DNA from: Nipponacmea schrenckii
Taxonomy: Eukaryota; Mollusca; Gastropoda; Lottiidae
Assembly: GCA_030562195.1 (NCBI GenBank)
Contig: CM060203.1
Span: 12,228,208-12,292,207 of the forward strand
DNA length: 64,000 nt
Direction of reading: 5' to 3'
In this document: one piece after another, positions 36,810-49,785 of the stretch
Layout of the letters: every line of letters starts with the position of its first letter
Position numbering within the stretch: the first letter of the stretch is position 1
Position numbers and translations under genes: made by a program
The notes under the pieces: generated by a model
Databases searched by the model: none
What the model saw: only the letters and a program-made list of their open reading frames with translations
Told to the model about the DNA's origin: nothing

Positions 36810-37275
36810 CAACATATTAACAAATTAAAGAGCAAGTGCAATGTAAATTTGATAAGAAATAGAGCAGACACAAATAAGCAAGTAAGGAGTGCAAAACGAA
36901 GCGCAAAAACAGAAAAAAGAAAAGAATGAAATTTAAAAGTAACCGAACAACGAATGAAACAAACAACAAGGAGGAAAAACAAGGATAAGAAAAAAGGAAA
37001 TGAAAACAAAGGAAAAGGGCAAGAATAAAAGTTACAAAGGAAAATGTGAAAAATAAGAACGAAGAGAAGGATACAAAGAAAAGAAACAAAGAACAAGGAT
37101 AAGAAAGGAGACAAATGAAACGAAGAATAATTGAAGGGGTCGGAATAAAGGAAACAAGGGAATGTAGGAAAAATAAGAATAAAAGAGAAGAATAAGAGAG
37201 GATGAGAATAGCGAATAACTAAAAAAATTCCAAATCAATAGTAGAACAAAAGAATCTAAGAACAACATGGAGAAG
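36810..37275. repeat. A/G-rich low-complexity tract
   Basis: The plus strand is dominated by AAAGGAAAA, AACAAGGA and GAAGAGAAGGA words without a fixed period. Three overlapping minus-strand ORFs rich in Phe, Leu and Ser are products of this composition. Confidence 0.75.
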
Positions 37276-37864
37276 TGGTGGATGAGGTTAAATATAGGCT
37301 ATTAAACAAGAACTACTAAACAAAACAATAGGATTACAAGAACAGAGCTAACAAGAACAAAAATTAAGTTTCACGTCACCCTATACAGAAGAATGGTTTA
37401 GTCGTTTAAAATATTTAATTCCTGTCTACCAACAACTGTATCTTGAAATCAATAACGTATTCTGTGACTGAGAAATCCGATTGTAATGAGTTCTGAAAGT
37501 TAAAACTCTAAAATAATCCCCGCCCCATGGTATAATAGAAATGTTTTCCTGTCATTCTTTGAAGATTAGAGTCGAATAAAGACCTGCAGGTAATAGAGTT
37601 TATTTGCGGGAATTATGTATGATAGAAGTTTTACTATTTCACTATTATCAGAACTTCAATTCCTAGAATTCTCTTTGTATTTCTTGTTCATAAACAAAGT
37701 TTTAGTTATTGTAATATATTTGATTATTTGCTTTAATATTTTGTAATACTATAGTTTACAGTCAGTAACTAAACTTACTTCCTTTTTTAGTTGGAAGAGA
37801 TTTCAAAAATAATGTGCTTGAGTTAAGAACCAAATCGGCATTCATTCATGATACGGTAACTGTA

Positions 37865-38585
37865 CAAATTCAATTATATTCATATAATATTTAATAATTC
37901 ATTTATAATATGTAGACGACACAAATTCAATTATTCATTCCTGATTTGGTGACTAAACAAATTCAATTATACATAAATGATATGGTGACTATACAAATTC
38001 AATAATTCATGTATGATATGGTGACGATACAAATTGAATGATTCATTTATGATATGGTGACGATTCAGATTGAATAATTCATTTATGATATGGTGACGAT
38101 ACAAATTCAATAATTCATGTCTGATATGGTGATGATACAAATTGAATAATTCATTTATGAAATGGTGACTATACAAATTAAATAATTCATGTATGATATG
38201 GTGACGATTCAGATTGAATAATTCATTTATGATATGGTGACAATACAAATTTAACTATTCATTCGTGATATGGTGACGATATAAATTCAATTAGTCATTT
38301 ATGATATGGTGACGCTACAAATTCAATAATTCATTTATAATATGTTGACGATACAAATTAAATAATTTATTTATGATATGGTGACGATACAAAAATTCAT
38401 TTATAATATGTTGACTATAAAAATTCAGTTATTCGTTTATGATAAGGTGACGATATAAATTCAATTAGTCATTTATTATAAGGTGGCGATATAAATTCAA
38501 TTAGTTATTTATGATATGGTGACGATATAAATTCAATAAGTCATTTATGATATGGTGACGATACAAGTTCTCTTATTCATTTAGG
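37865..38585. repeat. 36-bp tandem array, about 20 copies
   Basis: The 36-base unit includes ATTCATTTATGATATGGTGA and CGATACAAATTCAAT. Copies vary at several sites. The minus-strand ORF over it (repeated RHHIINELFNLY) is an artefact of the period being a multiple of three. Confidence 0.95.
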
Positions 38586-41366
38586 AGTTGCCTCTAATTC
38601 ATTACGTTAAAAAAAAGAGCTTTATGGAGACCCCCATAATTTTGTGTTAGACATTTATTCTTAGTTTAATTACGGTCATGGATTGTATTCTAAGTATGTG
38701 TTGAGTTGTAACTTCAATTACTATAGTTTGTGGATGAGTGGGCAGATTATATATATCCTTAGATTAAGCTCGAGGTATTTCTCTCCCACATTAAAACTCT
38801 AGTTTATCAGGGCCATTCTAAACAACTCGAAGACATGACATTGTGTTTAAAGTCCTAATTTTCTGCGCCTGAATGAGATGATGAAGACAGGCAACGCCAA
38901 TCGGAGTGCAATGGGAAAATCTACACGTATAAAAAATTATCCTGGAACTAGATTGCAAGGACGTCGGGGCAATGTCAAAACTCAAGTACATGTATATGAA
39001 GCTAAAAAAGTTACAACTCCTGAACGAGCTTTTGAGCATCTACCCAATAGAATGATTCACAGTAACAAATTGTTATCTTACCTTGTTGATTAACTTTCAA
39101 CAATATTGACCCAAAGGCTATGCAGAAGTAGATGAAGTATTTTTAGGTTGCATAATTCGCAAAATCAAAATAATTTCTAACAAGAACATTAATGTACACA
39201 TTACATTTTTTTAGAATTTGAGGGAAAGAAAATTATAACTGTGTAATTTGATGGCCCTTAGATTCGATTGGAAATCTCTTAGTAAATCCTCCAGTAAACA
39301 AACTGGCGATTTGATTTCCCGCAAGACAAAATTCTCGAATTTAATTATTCCCCCTTATCGAGCAGAACTTAGACCAGATTGTTCTTCAGATGGCTGATTA
39401 TTTCAGACCGCGGGCAGATATTTATCATAACATGTCAATTTTCATCAGCATAACCTTCCTCATTATTGTAGTCCTCAACAGAACTTCTGGAAACTTTATG
39501 TAACCAATATTTTGACTATTTAATATTGTATAGAACAAACAGTTAGTTGTCAAATGAGTCTAGCCACACTGGGTAAGAAGACAAGGTATATATCGTGAAT
39601 AATTTATGCTATAGAATGTATTTAATCTGAAGTAACGTAGTAACATCATCGTCTTGCTTTTTATCTCACACAATGTCTTTCAAAGACCTACATAATAAAA
39701 AATTGTAGTCAACATTCCAATACTAGTCATATAGAAAGTCTGCATCACTGGTCGTCGGCTAAATTGACCAAGATTGTATGCACGAGTTGCACCCCTTTCA
39801 CAATAAATGTCTTTCTACAGAATGTTTTGATCATTAAAAATAACTGAGATCTCCAGTCTTGTGTATTTATTATGAGTATACGTTGGATATTTCATTAACT
39901 GTCTGATGATTTTTATCATATATATTCCCCACGAATATGTCTCGCTTGCGTGAGATTTCCAAGACGAAAGATAATCTTGTATTATCAAGATAATTTAGAG
40001 CTTTCACTTGTAACGCAAAGATTCAAAAAGTAAAGGCAACACTCCGAGTTTTACTGTCCCCATCACCTGCAACATCAAGCTTAAAATATCGATAATAAAC
40101 GATCCCGTGCATTATGTCTTTTGACTTCTTTAGGCTAAGCAATAATTTTACTCCACTGAGATATAAAAAATTCATAAAATCATAACTCATTTGGTCTATT
40201 TATGCAGCATGTTGGAGAATGAAAAGTAGTTTAGACGGAAGTGAAGAAGTGTGCATTCTCGTATCTTTGACATGTCAAAGACATAATGTAGAAGATTGTT
40301 TATTAGCTGATTGTGCGAGTGGTGGGAAATGTAAACAAACTCGAAGTGTCTTACCTTTACTCACGGGGGAATCATTTGGGGAACTCAGGCACCTATTATA
40401 GACTAGCCTATCCACACTTACCTGTGATCAATACGAATAAGTAGATTTCTCTGGACCATTATGTTACAGAATGATTAAATATGTATATTATTATAAGAAA
40501 ACGTCAATAGCTTCATGATAAAGTCAATCCATAAACGAAATAAAATTATTGAGCGCTTTTCTCAGGAGAGTCCTTGCTTAGACGACCGATAAAACAAGGT
40601 TATTTGGTAAACCGGATAATAACTCTATACCAAATACAGTACACAATAATACAATTAACCTTTAATTATATAACGTGTTAATATAACAGTATATATAACA
40701 TAAAATATTACATTAGTAATCCTCTTACCACGTATCAATTAAAGTTCTGTCGCATTACTTTCAGAATGGAAAAACACAGTAACTTTACTGAAGTACCACA
40801 TGTAGGCCAGGGTGATATTGAAAACGCTTCCTTCAAGTTGAACATTAGGCGAACATCAGATTAGTTAACGCCAAGGGCAACGTTCCACAACAATCTTTAG
40901 ATGGGAATTTGTCGGAGGTGTAAAATTTTACGTTGAAAGGCCCTACTCTATACTTTTCATAAGCACAAACATGTAGAGAAACGGGACGTAACGCTGCGTT
41001 TCGTTATATTATTGGTTTCGACCTAAAACCCCGATAGAATATAAACCTTGTGATAAAATTTTAACAATTACCACTCTGCTATTATCACCATTCAGCTCAT
41101 TACTCATTTGGTACAAATTACTGAAGAATCGAAAGAGAACTGTAAGGTTAATAATGGTTTGACAACTGCTATAGGATATTGATGACAGGTACGCTAGAGC
41201 TAATGTGGCTATTTCGTGATGTAGTATATTTCTCTAACCACGTTTAAAACATATTAACATTTGTAAGCGTATTTTAGAGGTAAATCATTCCTTTTTTTTT
41301 TTTTAGAAAACTTGACACTGAGGTTCCCTTCCTATACAGGGACCCGCAATAAATATAGAACCCCTT
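38586..41366. other. Intergenic, no supported gene
   Basis: Two short plus-strand ORFs (38878, 71 residues, basic; 40219, 60 residues, Cys-containing) have no recognisable domain or splice context. No repeat stands out. Confidence 0.35.
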
Positions 41367-41716
41367 AAGCTTAAAGGAATAATGGGTCTTAGCATGAACA
41401 TAAAATATTTGTTCTCAAGAAAGGTCAATATGAGTGTATATTCATCAGGGAACTTACCTGGTGCCATTAGGTAACAGAATCTCTTAAAATCTTGAAAACT
41501 CGCAAAACTAAGTCATTTTTGAAAAACGCTTACTCAATTTATTAAGCGTTTTTCAATAATCAAATGCATCTTTATGGTTAATTACTTAGTGTTTTTGGAT
41601 ATTTATTAATTTTTTATAATATTTATGGTAGTAGGTATATTTACTGATGAATAGAGCTCTTACTGACCAAATATACAATTTTATATTCATTCTAAGACCT
41701 ATTATCCCTTTAAGAA
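41367..41716. mobile_element. MITE with roughly 90-bp terminal inverted repeats
   Basis: The left end (CTTAAAGGAATAATGGGTCT then TAGCATGAACATAAAAT) matches the reverse strand of the right end (CTTAAAGGGATAATAGGTCT then TAGAATGAATATAAAAT). The similarity continues inwards to TTCATCAG and TACCT-type words. The centre contains a small hairpin, AAAACGCTTACTCAATTTAT then TAAGCGTTTT. No ORF. Related half-copies are at about 34.3, 35.3 and 49.1 kb. Confidence 0.82.
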
Positions 41717-44700
41717 AAACACTGCATAATACCACAGCATTGAATTTATCTGTGAAAATATTGTATGTGGCAATATATTATTATGTGGAATCCTGAGACT
41801 GTAAATGAAAACAAAGATCTTTGCAGCTGAAGAAAATAACAATTACTTCAGAAACGACAGTGGTTAGTAAGGTCAAAACAATCTTCCAGAACCCTCGACA
41901 AGTGATAAGTAATCAGCAAGGCTTTACCGAAATGGGGTTCACGGAGACAAACAACGACCTAACGTTTTTTTTTGTCACCGTACACAACTCGGAGATAGTG
42001 TTGTTTAATGCAGACTGAACTTGTAGTTTCAATAACTAAAACATTTCATGATTTCACTAGCACAATTGTCTTCACTTGTTGTGTCGATAACAAAAACATT
42101 TCATGAAAGAATTTTCCGGTGAAATACACTTGTACCTAACTCCCATACAGCATGTTATCACGAATCCCATTGACGATGGTTTCAATGGAATTCTGAACAC
42201 TTTTCGTTGCTTTCTGAAGTCCTACAAGTGTGTTTGTGATGTGTGCTGTGTATTGATTTCGTTGATAGAATGACCTACTTCAGATTCAGTCTAAATACAT
42301 GGAAAACGAAGTATTCTACTCAACCTTTCTAAAGATTTTGGCGACTTAGTCCGTCCGAATCGTGTACTAGACTTCAGGTTCCTGTTAAGGAACGTCCAAT
42401 GTCGTAACGTAAGTGATAATAGTTGACGAATTTGAAAACGTTTTTTGTTTTTGCAAGTTGCCTCCCCAATTGGATTGTATAACATGTTTTCTAGCATAGT
42501 TTAACACTAAGCCATCATCATGAACAGGATGAGATTCACAGACAATCGTACACAAAGGAATCGCATTACGTCGTGTGCGGTAACATGCTGACTAATACAG
42601 CAAAGAACCACTCTTATGCCTATAATTTAAGTGATGTCTGCTATGTGTTTATGACCTCTTGTGTTCAATCAAGATGAGGTGATGCCTAGCATTTTTTTCA
42701 AACAGCAGTGGTGACCCACTCTTATTCAAGTGAACAGACTGAGATGTTATGTGCTGAAATTTCTCAGTAAACCATTCTTATTAGGGTTAGATGATGTCTG
42801 AAATTGTTATATACTATTACAGGAACCGTCGTGCGTTAGATGCTTTGAAGACATGAGTTATGTAATATGGGTGTTTTTGTATGTATGGTTACAACTGAAC
42901 ATGTACAGTTATAATACAACCATGGAAGGACCCATTGAAAGTTTAAAATATAAGCCGTGCATTCGGGCAATTATAATGATAGCAATAGACGCATAATCTA
43001 GTAGAAAATTAGTTAGTACCTTCTGATGTGGTTGTTAGAAAAGTTTAATTTAGATCTAAAAGTGTTTCATATAAGTTGATGTATTATGAATTCTAATATC
43101 ACTAAAATGATTTTTCTGTCCGTCTGGAATTAATGTATATTGTTTCATTTGATCTAGATAGTCATTTTGATAAAAGAAATTACAGATACTGTCTATATGA
43201 TGGCGAGTTTTGAATAATAAAACGATTTGAAATATAAAAACAGAATTGTAGAAATTATCAGTGGGAATTATTTGTTATTGTTTAATAAAACAATTGATCA
43301 AGTCAGTCGATATCTGTAATCAACTGAACGAAATTGTACTTGTAAAATTGAAGGTACATCACATTCTTTCAACAGCTAGAATGGCAGTTCATGTTCTAAA
43401 TGTCCTTCAAATTTTTCTTTGCTCCTCGTCTATATAGGCTCCTATGACACTAGCCAGAGTAAAGTGTCTATGTACAGAGATCCCTTAAGAAATTTCAAAC
43501 CAGTTGGGGGACTTAGCGAAATGACTCTTACTCTAATGAGTCGAGTTTGAGATACGTAATCAATTGTCTATATATTCTGACCACATTACAGCAGTGGATC
43601 ATTCTTTTCTATGGGTACGTAGCTAAACTTATAGATCCCATGGCGGCAAAATTATTTTGTGTTCAGGAAGTCGCATAAAGGCCCCGGAATGCTGCCAGGA
43701 GGTTTTAAATTCAAACCTCACCACAGGTTTTACAACCTTGACATTCGCCAAACCTCGTGGTCAGGGCTAGAACCCTTAGGTTTTACGATCGCTCCACTTT
43801 CTACCTTCTTGGTTTTACGAATCCGAGCAGACTATATAGCGACGCAAGAGCAAAATCGTGCAGGCGCATACGGTTGTTTTCTATCTGCTGACGCAGGTGA
43901 TAGTACAAAATGCAATGACAGCTTAACAAGGTTATAGATCAGTTATGGTGATTGAATGATTTGAAAACTTGAGTTATACACTATAACCACTCTTGGTTTA
44001 GGTGATATCTAAGTATTAACAGACAGCAGATACTAGTTGTCACCCATTACTATAAGCAAAATAAAGCCCATTTTGTAAAAACTTCACCACCTATATCATA
44101 AGAATAGATATATCAGAAATCAAAGATGATATAGCCTACTACCACCATAGTGCTACAGAATCTATTTATATTTCAGTAGATCTTTGTATTATATGAACCC
44201 AATGCTTCATTATTACATAGGCCTAGTGTTATGTTATCAACGAGTACAATATTAAAATGGGAGCTTACCTTAAGAGGGAAAATATCACATAAAATTGAGT
44301 GTTAAGTTGAAAATAAGCAGGAACTATCCTAGACATGTAGTGTAAGAAGTGACAGTACAGTTATTGAGTTAAAGGGATAGAGGCGGAATAATATTGATTC
44401 TCGCTAGGATAGAGTTTCTGTTATAACGACATATTATATCATATCTATACCAAACCTGAACTGTAGTAACTAGTAACCATTTGTTTGGTATAGCAGTGCG
44501 TTTATGGACATTGATGTCAACAGCCGTTACGAAAAGTGGACGTAATTAAACCTGTAATTAGTTCCAAAATAAGGCAACAAATTGTAGAAAATATGCTTGT
44601 ATGACTGAAATTCAGGGACTCATTTCATCTAAAATATATTCAAATTGAAGAAAAAGGCCTTAACATAAACTGCATCATATTTCAATATATTGACGCACTA

Positions 44701-46640
44701 ATTATGAAGATACATTACAGACAAAAAAAAAATAGTTACTGAAAGGTTTTGGAAAGCCTTCCATCATAAATTTTGAACTGTAATTGTCCGACTTCAGAAG
44801 AGACGCTGGCTAAAATAGGGAAGCAACTTGTTCTGTTATGATAGTTCTAAATCACTTTTCAAGTGATATATCGGCACTTTACTGAAACGGTGAAAACAAC
44901 ATTAACTTCAAAAAACATGATTCAAACTAAAATTTAAAAAAAATGACGAGCACTTATTATCTAAATACATGTAACAAGGAAAATCATAAATTTCACAAAA
45001 CATTATGAAATAACATACATTTTTCGACCTCTGCCGATTGATTATAGTATTATTATTCTTTGTTTAACTTTGGAACTTTTAATTGAAATTCAGTGCCACA
45101 TTGGAATATAAATTTCACAAAACGAATATTTATTACCCCGGAGTAACAGATGAGGAATAACAATCAATGTATCAAGAACAATTCTTTATTCATTAGAGCT
45201 TCCATATTACATTTGTGGAAAAAGTCAACGAATTTAAACTGGCTCGTTGTTTACGCTCTGACTGTATGTGAAAAGGGTAATTCTTTGCTTCTATTAGGGG
45301 ATGGTTCATAGGATCAGATTCATGGCAGAGAGGTCCATAGAGAGGATGATACCGGATACAAACACTAGTGTGGAAATGTTGTGGCTTTACACAAATGGTT
45401 ACATGACTATGGAACAAACACTCTCTAAATATACCAAATGACAACGAAAATGAAAATAGAGGGGTTGACTGAACATAAAGGCGCAATTCAATTCGACAGC
45501 ACGTGCATAGATTTGATTGGCCGAAATATACCATGCTCGGTTGTCAAATTATGCGACGCATTGTAGGGAAAGTTCGCCTACTTTCGTAGAAAAACCTGCC
45601 TTCACGTAAATGCATCCTATGTTACAGAAATAGTGAAAAATTTACACGCCTGCCTCAGTATTTACTTTTCTTTAAGTGTTCAAAGAAACAGTTTTTTTTT
45701 TCTGGATGAATTCGCCATTGTTTTAAAACATACTGTCTAGGTGCTGCTCTGTAGATTAGATTAACCAATTCCTAACTATATAGTGACCAAATCCAAATTG
45801 ATGTTAGCGGGGAGTCGTTGTTCCCCGGTGTCTAACGAGAATTATATTGTTTGGGAATAAAATAACATTTAACCTTGTAAAATAATTGATAAAAAATACC
45901 ATTCTTGTACTTTTATGTTTATTTATTAAGAATTCGAAATTTAATTAAATAACATGTAAGCGTTAATGAAACAAACTTAAATTTTGTCCTGTAATAGCAC
46001 ATAACAGATATACAGAAGATAAACTAACAGTCCACTCAAGGGAATAATTCAAAATGGTCTCTTAATAAAGGAAGTCTCTTCGAAAGTATTGGGTGAGAAT
46101 ATCGATTTGAAATTTAGTTTTATCTTCCATTCAGATTAACCTCCCTTCGAACTTATAGACTGATAAAATTAATTAACAAGACAGCTTGGTATTGATGTTT
46201 GATGATAAGCAAATTTTCAAATAGCTATCATTTAAATTAATAATGATATTTATACAATATTTTCCGAAATATGAATCTGACTGCTTCACAAAAAAATGAT
46301 TGTATCTTTGCGAATATTCTAACAACCACGCCCCTTTGATTAAGTGAGAACATTATTCTGTATCGAGAGTTGTATTTGGTTTGATAATTAACTTACATCA
46401 CGTGCGTCACTTCAATCTAGGTGTAAATCAGTTTATCACAGGGAGTCCAATGATAACTAATAATATCAAATATGAAATGTTTTAACCTTTCTAGAATTAT
46501 GTATATTAATTATAGTAAAAAATATACAAATATTCATGTTCAAATTTGACGTAATTTATTGGATTACTTTAATTTGAACGTGCTGCTTTGTCTCTCTCTT
46601 ATATGATACAAGGCCAATGAAAAGTGGGTTTATGTTTCAA
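41717..46640. other. Intergenic, with a GC-richer island near 43.65-43.93 kb
   Basis: No gene was supported. The island at 43650-43930 stands out by GC content and by repeated AACCTxACCA/GGTTTTA words (GGTTTTAAATTCAAACCTC, CTTAGGTTTTACGATCG); it may be a SINE-like repeat on the minus strand, but its ends are not visible. A 113-residue minus-strand ORF at 45193 has no family signature. Confidence 0.3.
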
Positions 46641-47215
46641 CAGGTCCCCTGTACATTATTGTGCTGAGAGAATGCTGTTTTATACCCCCTCTGTTCCTTA
46701 TTGGACTTAGAGAATGATGTTTTATACCCTACTGTAAATCATTGGGCTCTGAGAATGCTGTTTTATACCCTACTGTAAATCATTGGGCTCTGAGAATGCT
46801 GTTTTATACCCTACTGTAAATCATTGGGCTCTGAGAATGCTGTTTTATACCCCCTCTGTACCTTATTGGACTTAGAGAATGGTGTTTTATACCTTACTGT
46901 AAATCATTGGGCTCTGAGAATGCTGTTTTATACCCCCTCTGTACCTTATTGGACTTGGAGAATGCTGTTTTATACCCTACTGTAAATCATTGGGCTCTGA
47001 GAATGCTGTTTTATACTTACGTACATCATTGGCTTAAAGAATGCTGTTTTATACTCCTACTGTACTCTATTGGACTCTTTGAATGCTGTTTTATATCCCT
47101 ATGTATCTATTGGAATCTCTTAGAATGACTGTTTTATACCCTGCTGTACATTATTGGACTCTTTGAATGCTGTTTTATACCCTGCTGTACATTATTGGAC
47201 ACTTTGAATGCGCAC
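46640..47215. repeat. 41-bp tandem array, about 14 copies
   Basis: The 41-base unit includes GAGAATGCTGTTTTATACCC and CTGTAAATCATTGGGCTCT. Two interleaved variants are seen (ATCATTGGGCT and CTTATTGGACT). Copies degenerate towards the right. Confidence 0.93.
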
Positions 47216-48802
47216 TTGTGAATAGTACACACTCTGAGATAATGTGCATCCGTCATTAGTACTCTAGATAATAATTTTGTTATATTTTATCAGACTTATG
47301 ATGGAATGATCTACGGATCGTGATCTCATTGAACTTTAAGAGACCAGGAGTGGAAGATGGTCTTATAGGTCAGATTTATCTAAGATATAGGTTGAATGAA
47401 TAAGTACGTTTTTATCTCGTATTTAATCTGAAACTAACTGACTTATATCTAATCGCGGGTAAGTTGTATAAAAATTGACAGCTCATTAGATGGCCCTTTT
47501 AATATCTTTATACACCTTATAAGTTACCACAAAAATACGACATGATGCAACACGGCTTTACAATATACCAAAATCATGTTTATATGTTATTGTTAAAAAA
47601 AGCTATGGCATTTTTTTCCCTGAAGAATTACTGGAATGACATTGAATGACACGAAATTTAAAATTTAATGTTTTTTGTCGTGTCGTACCGTTTTGAGTAG
47701 TAGCCAGTGTGTTAAAACAATTCAAGTGGGAACAGACTAGGTACCCCTTGTAGACACAGTACTTTAGGCACACTTCATTTAGGCACACGGTCAGATAAGC
47801 ACATGTCATTTAGGCACAGTGTTACTTAGGCACAGCATTTTAGGCACAAAAAAGTGTGCCTAAATGACTGCTTACCGGTATGAACATTATTCTCAACCAC
47901 AAAGCTGGAGTGGCTCTTTACTAATTTCACTGTGCCATTAGTTTTGCCAAATGTCATTATGCTTATCCATTATATAGCAGATAGCAGTGTGGCGAGTAAT
48001 ATCCGTACTCATACGGAAACAGTCTATATGCACAAACTTGTCAACCTGCATTATAAAAGCTTTGCTTTATCATCCCAATCAGGCACTGACTGGAAGGAAG
48101 ACGTTAAGACTCTGGCCAGGATTGAAATAAAAGGGAGGTAACACAATATAACTCAATGGTATTATATAGACTACAGTTAAACTCTTTTGGAATTTGACTG
48201 GCTGAAAACCAACGCAAAGAAAGTGTTTTACTACATAATATACAACAATGAAATGAATAGAGTTTCGTAGAATATTCAACTGAAATCACTTTGAAGAACA
48301 AGTCTTATTTAAAGGTTTTATTGTAAGTTATAAAGAATTTAAACTCATTAGTTATCTATGTATATGTGTATGTTGGATCACAATTTCTAGGACAGTTTTG
48401 CTAATATAGACATCGGTATTTGATCGGTCATTTTCATAAAGGACATACATGTACTAAGCAGAAAGCGCAAAGATAAATTTCTACTGTAAATTTTCATGTA
48501 CTGTATATTGTGGTAACCATCATCGTATCATATCTGTAATCAATGCTAGTATTCAAAACTATCTTCAACTTTGACTTGATTTCGATCTGAAAGAAATACA
48601 AAGCTATTATAATCTTTATATTATAAGTGATAGTTTAGATGTAGCTCATAGCCTACAGCCGAGTTAAAACTAAATATTATGCTAAAGAAGTTATGAAAAT
48701 TCCAACTGTTTCATAATAAAACCCAGGTTCATAAAACAATGCTTACACCTTCTATTGGCATTAATGAAAAACCAAAATCTATTTTTGTATCATAAATTTA
48801 TA
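47216..48802. other. Intergenic, otherwise nothing recognised
   Basis: Apart from the TTTAGGCACA cluster no feature was supported. Several 60-70-residue ORFs overlap each other on both strands and show no conserved motif. Confidence 0.4.
47745..47870. repeat. Short TTTAGGCACA repeat cluster
   Basis: CATTTAGGCACA or near variants occur six or seven times at about 16-base spacing, followed by one inverted copy, GTGTGCCTAAATGAC. Together they could fold into a hairpin. Confidence 0.65.
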
Positions 48803-48808
48803 TTTATT
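48803..48808 (-). terminator. Candidate polyadenylation signal of the peptide precursor
   Basis: TTTATT on the plus strand reads AATAAA on the minus strand, about 48 bases past the precursor's stop codon. This supports 48856 as the true end of the gene rather than a splice donor. AT-rich DNA gives this hexamer often by chance. Confidence 0.4.
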
Positions 48809-48855
48809 CTGTATATAAAGAGTGCATAATTCGTCTTTTTTACAAAGCTGTATAA

Positions 48856-49785
48856 TTAAATATTACCTTTAGAGTTTTTATAAATTAAAGTAGCTAAGGC
48901 AGGATTGATTTTAGCTAATTTCAGTAACTCCTCAATATTCACTGTTTGCCTTTGAAAATATAAAACAGTTTGATAAACATAATAGAATTTATATATTGAC
49001 TGCCAATGCCATATACAACTCAACTCAACGATTGTTGATTCTTCTGATACAGTTATACTATCTCTTATGATGACCAAACTATTTAAGTTTTCAAATTTGG
49101 CTAAAATGAGTCTTTGTTCATCAGTGTACTTACCTGGTGTCAAAACTATACGACAGAATCCCCCTTAAATCCAATAAGTCCATAGTAATCCAAAGTAATA
49201 AACTATTAAACTAAGTAATTGTGAAATAAGCTTGGAAGCGTTTTACAATAAAACTCTCAGTTTAATGGATATATCTACTAAGTCTATCTGATAAATATTT
49301 ACACTTATTGAACAAGTTTGAAACTCTAAACATTCCTATAATTCAAGAATGTTCGTCGTCCATGTTACTGAATGTGGGATCTTTAGTATCATTACTGTAA
49401 GTATATGGATGTAGCTATATGGATTGACCCTCTAACCCATTTACCCTTCTGCGACTAGGTGCATTTCAGGTCATTAACAATCTGCAATACGCCCTAAATA
49501 ACATCAATGTATATCAATTCTGTAACTGTGATATTTAAAGCGAATTTTATGAAGGAAAAGTAGCATGTTTTCAAATATTTACCTCGAAATGGCCTGCAAC
49601 AGGCTGTTATCTCTAATAAACGATCTTTTACCAAAAATATAGCCCATTCGGTATTCTTTACTGTTTTCTGGATCTTCGGATTGCCTCTTATTAAAACCAA
49701 ATTCATACCTTTTCGACTGAACAACCATCAAAATATGATGCAGCAAAACCACCAAGATAAACCCCAGATATATGATTCTATTCAT
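48856..49785 (-). CDS. Candidate neuropeptide (amidated peptide) precursor, two exons
   Basis: Exons 49583-49785 and 48856-48949 join in phase (AG + G) to give 98 residues. Residues 1-24 form a strongly hydrophobic signal peptide (YLGFILVVLLHHILMVV). Directly after it come KR, YEFGFN, KR, then an 18-residue segment starting QSEDPENSKEY and ending RMGYIFG, then KR. The last G before KR is the standard amide donor, so a product ending in MGYIF-amide is predicted, and its N-terminal Gln could become pyroglutamate. The rest (SFIRDNSLLQ... NIEELLKLAK) resembles an ordinary C-terminal precursor peptide. The two mature segments look related (Y-x-x-G-[FY]). The end ...GIF versus GYIF recalls arthropod SIFamide, whose precursor also places the peptide just behind the signal, but the similarity is too short to assign. 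The last codons (AAAG|GTAAT) could also be a donor to a further exon. I do not recognise the family. Confidence 0.68.
49040..49260. mobile_element. Diverged MITE copy inside the peptide-precursor intron
   Basis: TTTGTTCATCAGTGTACTTA followed by CCTGGTGTC, then ATTAAACTAAGTAATTGTGA and AGCGTTTT, follow the order seen in the 41.4-kb MITE and the 34.3-kb copy. Boundaries are approximate. It fills part of intron 48950-49582. Confidence 0.5.

Noticed and set aside
36809..37268. Three overlapping minus-strand ORFs rich in Phe, Leu and Ser that look like membrane proteins
   Set aside because: They are translations of an A/G-rich low-complexity tract, and several frames are open at once.
45193..45534. 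113-residue minus-strand ORF with many Cys and His
   Set aside because: No zinc-finger spacing, no splice context and no recognisable domain; a chance ORF is more likely.
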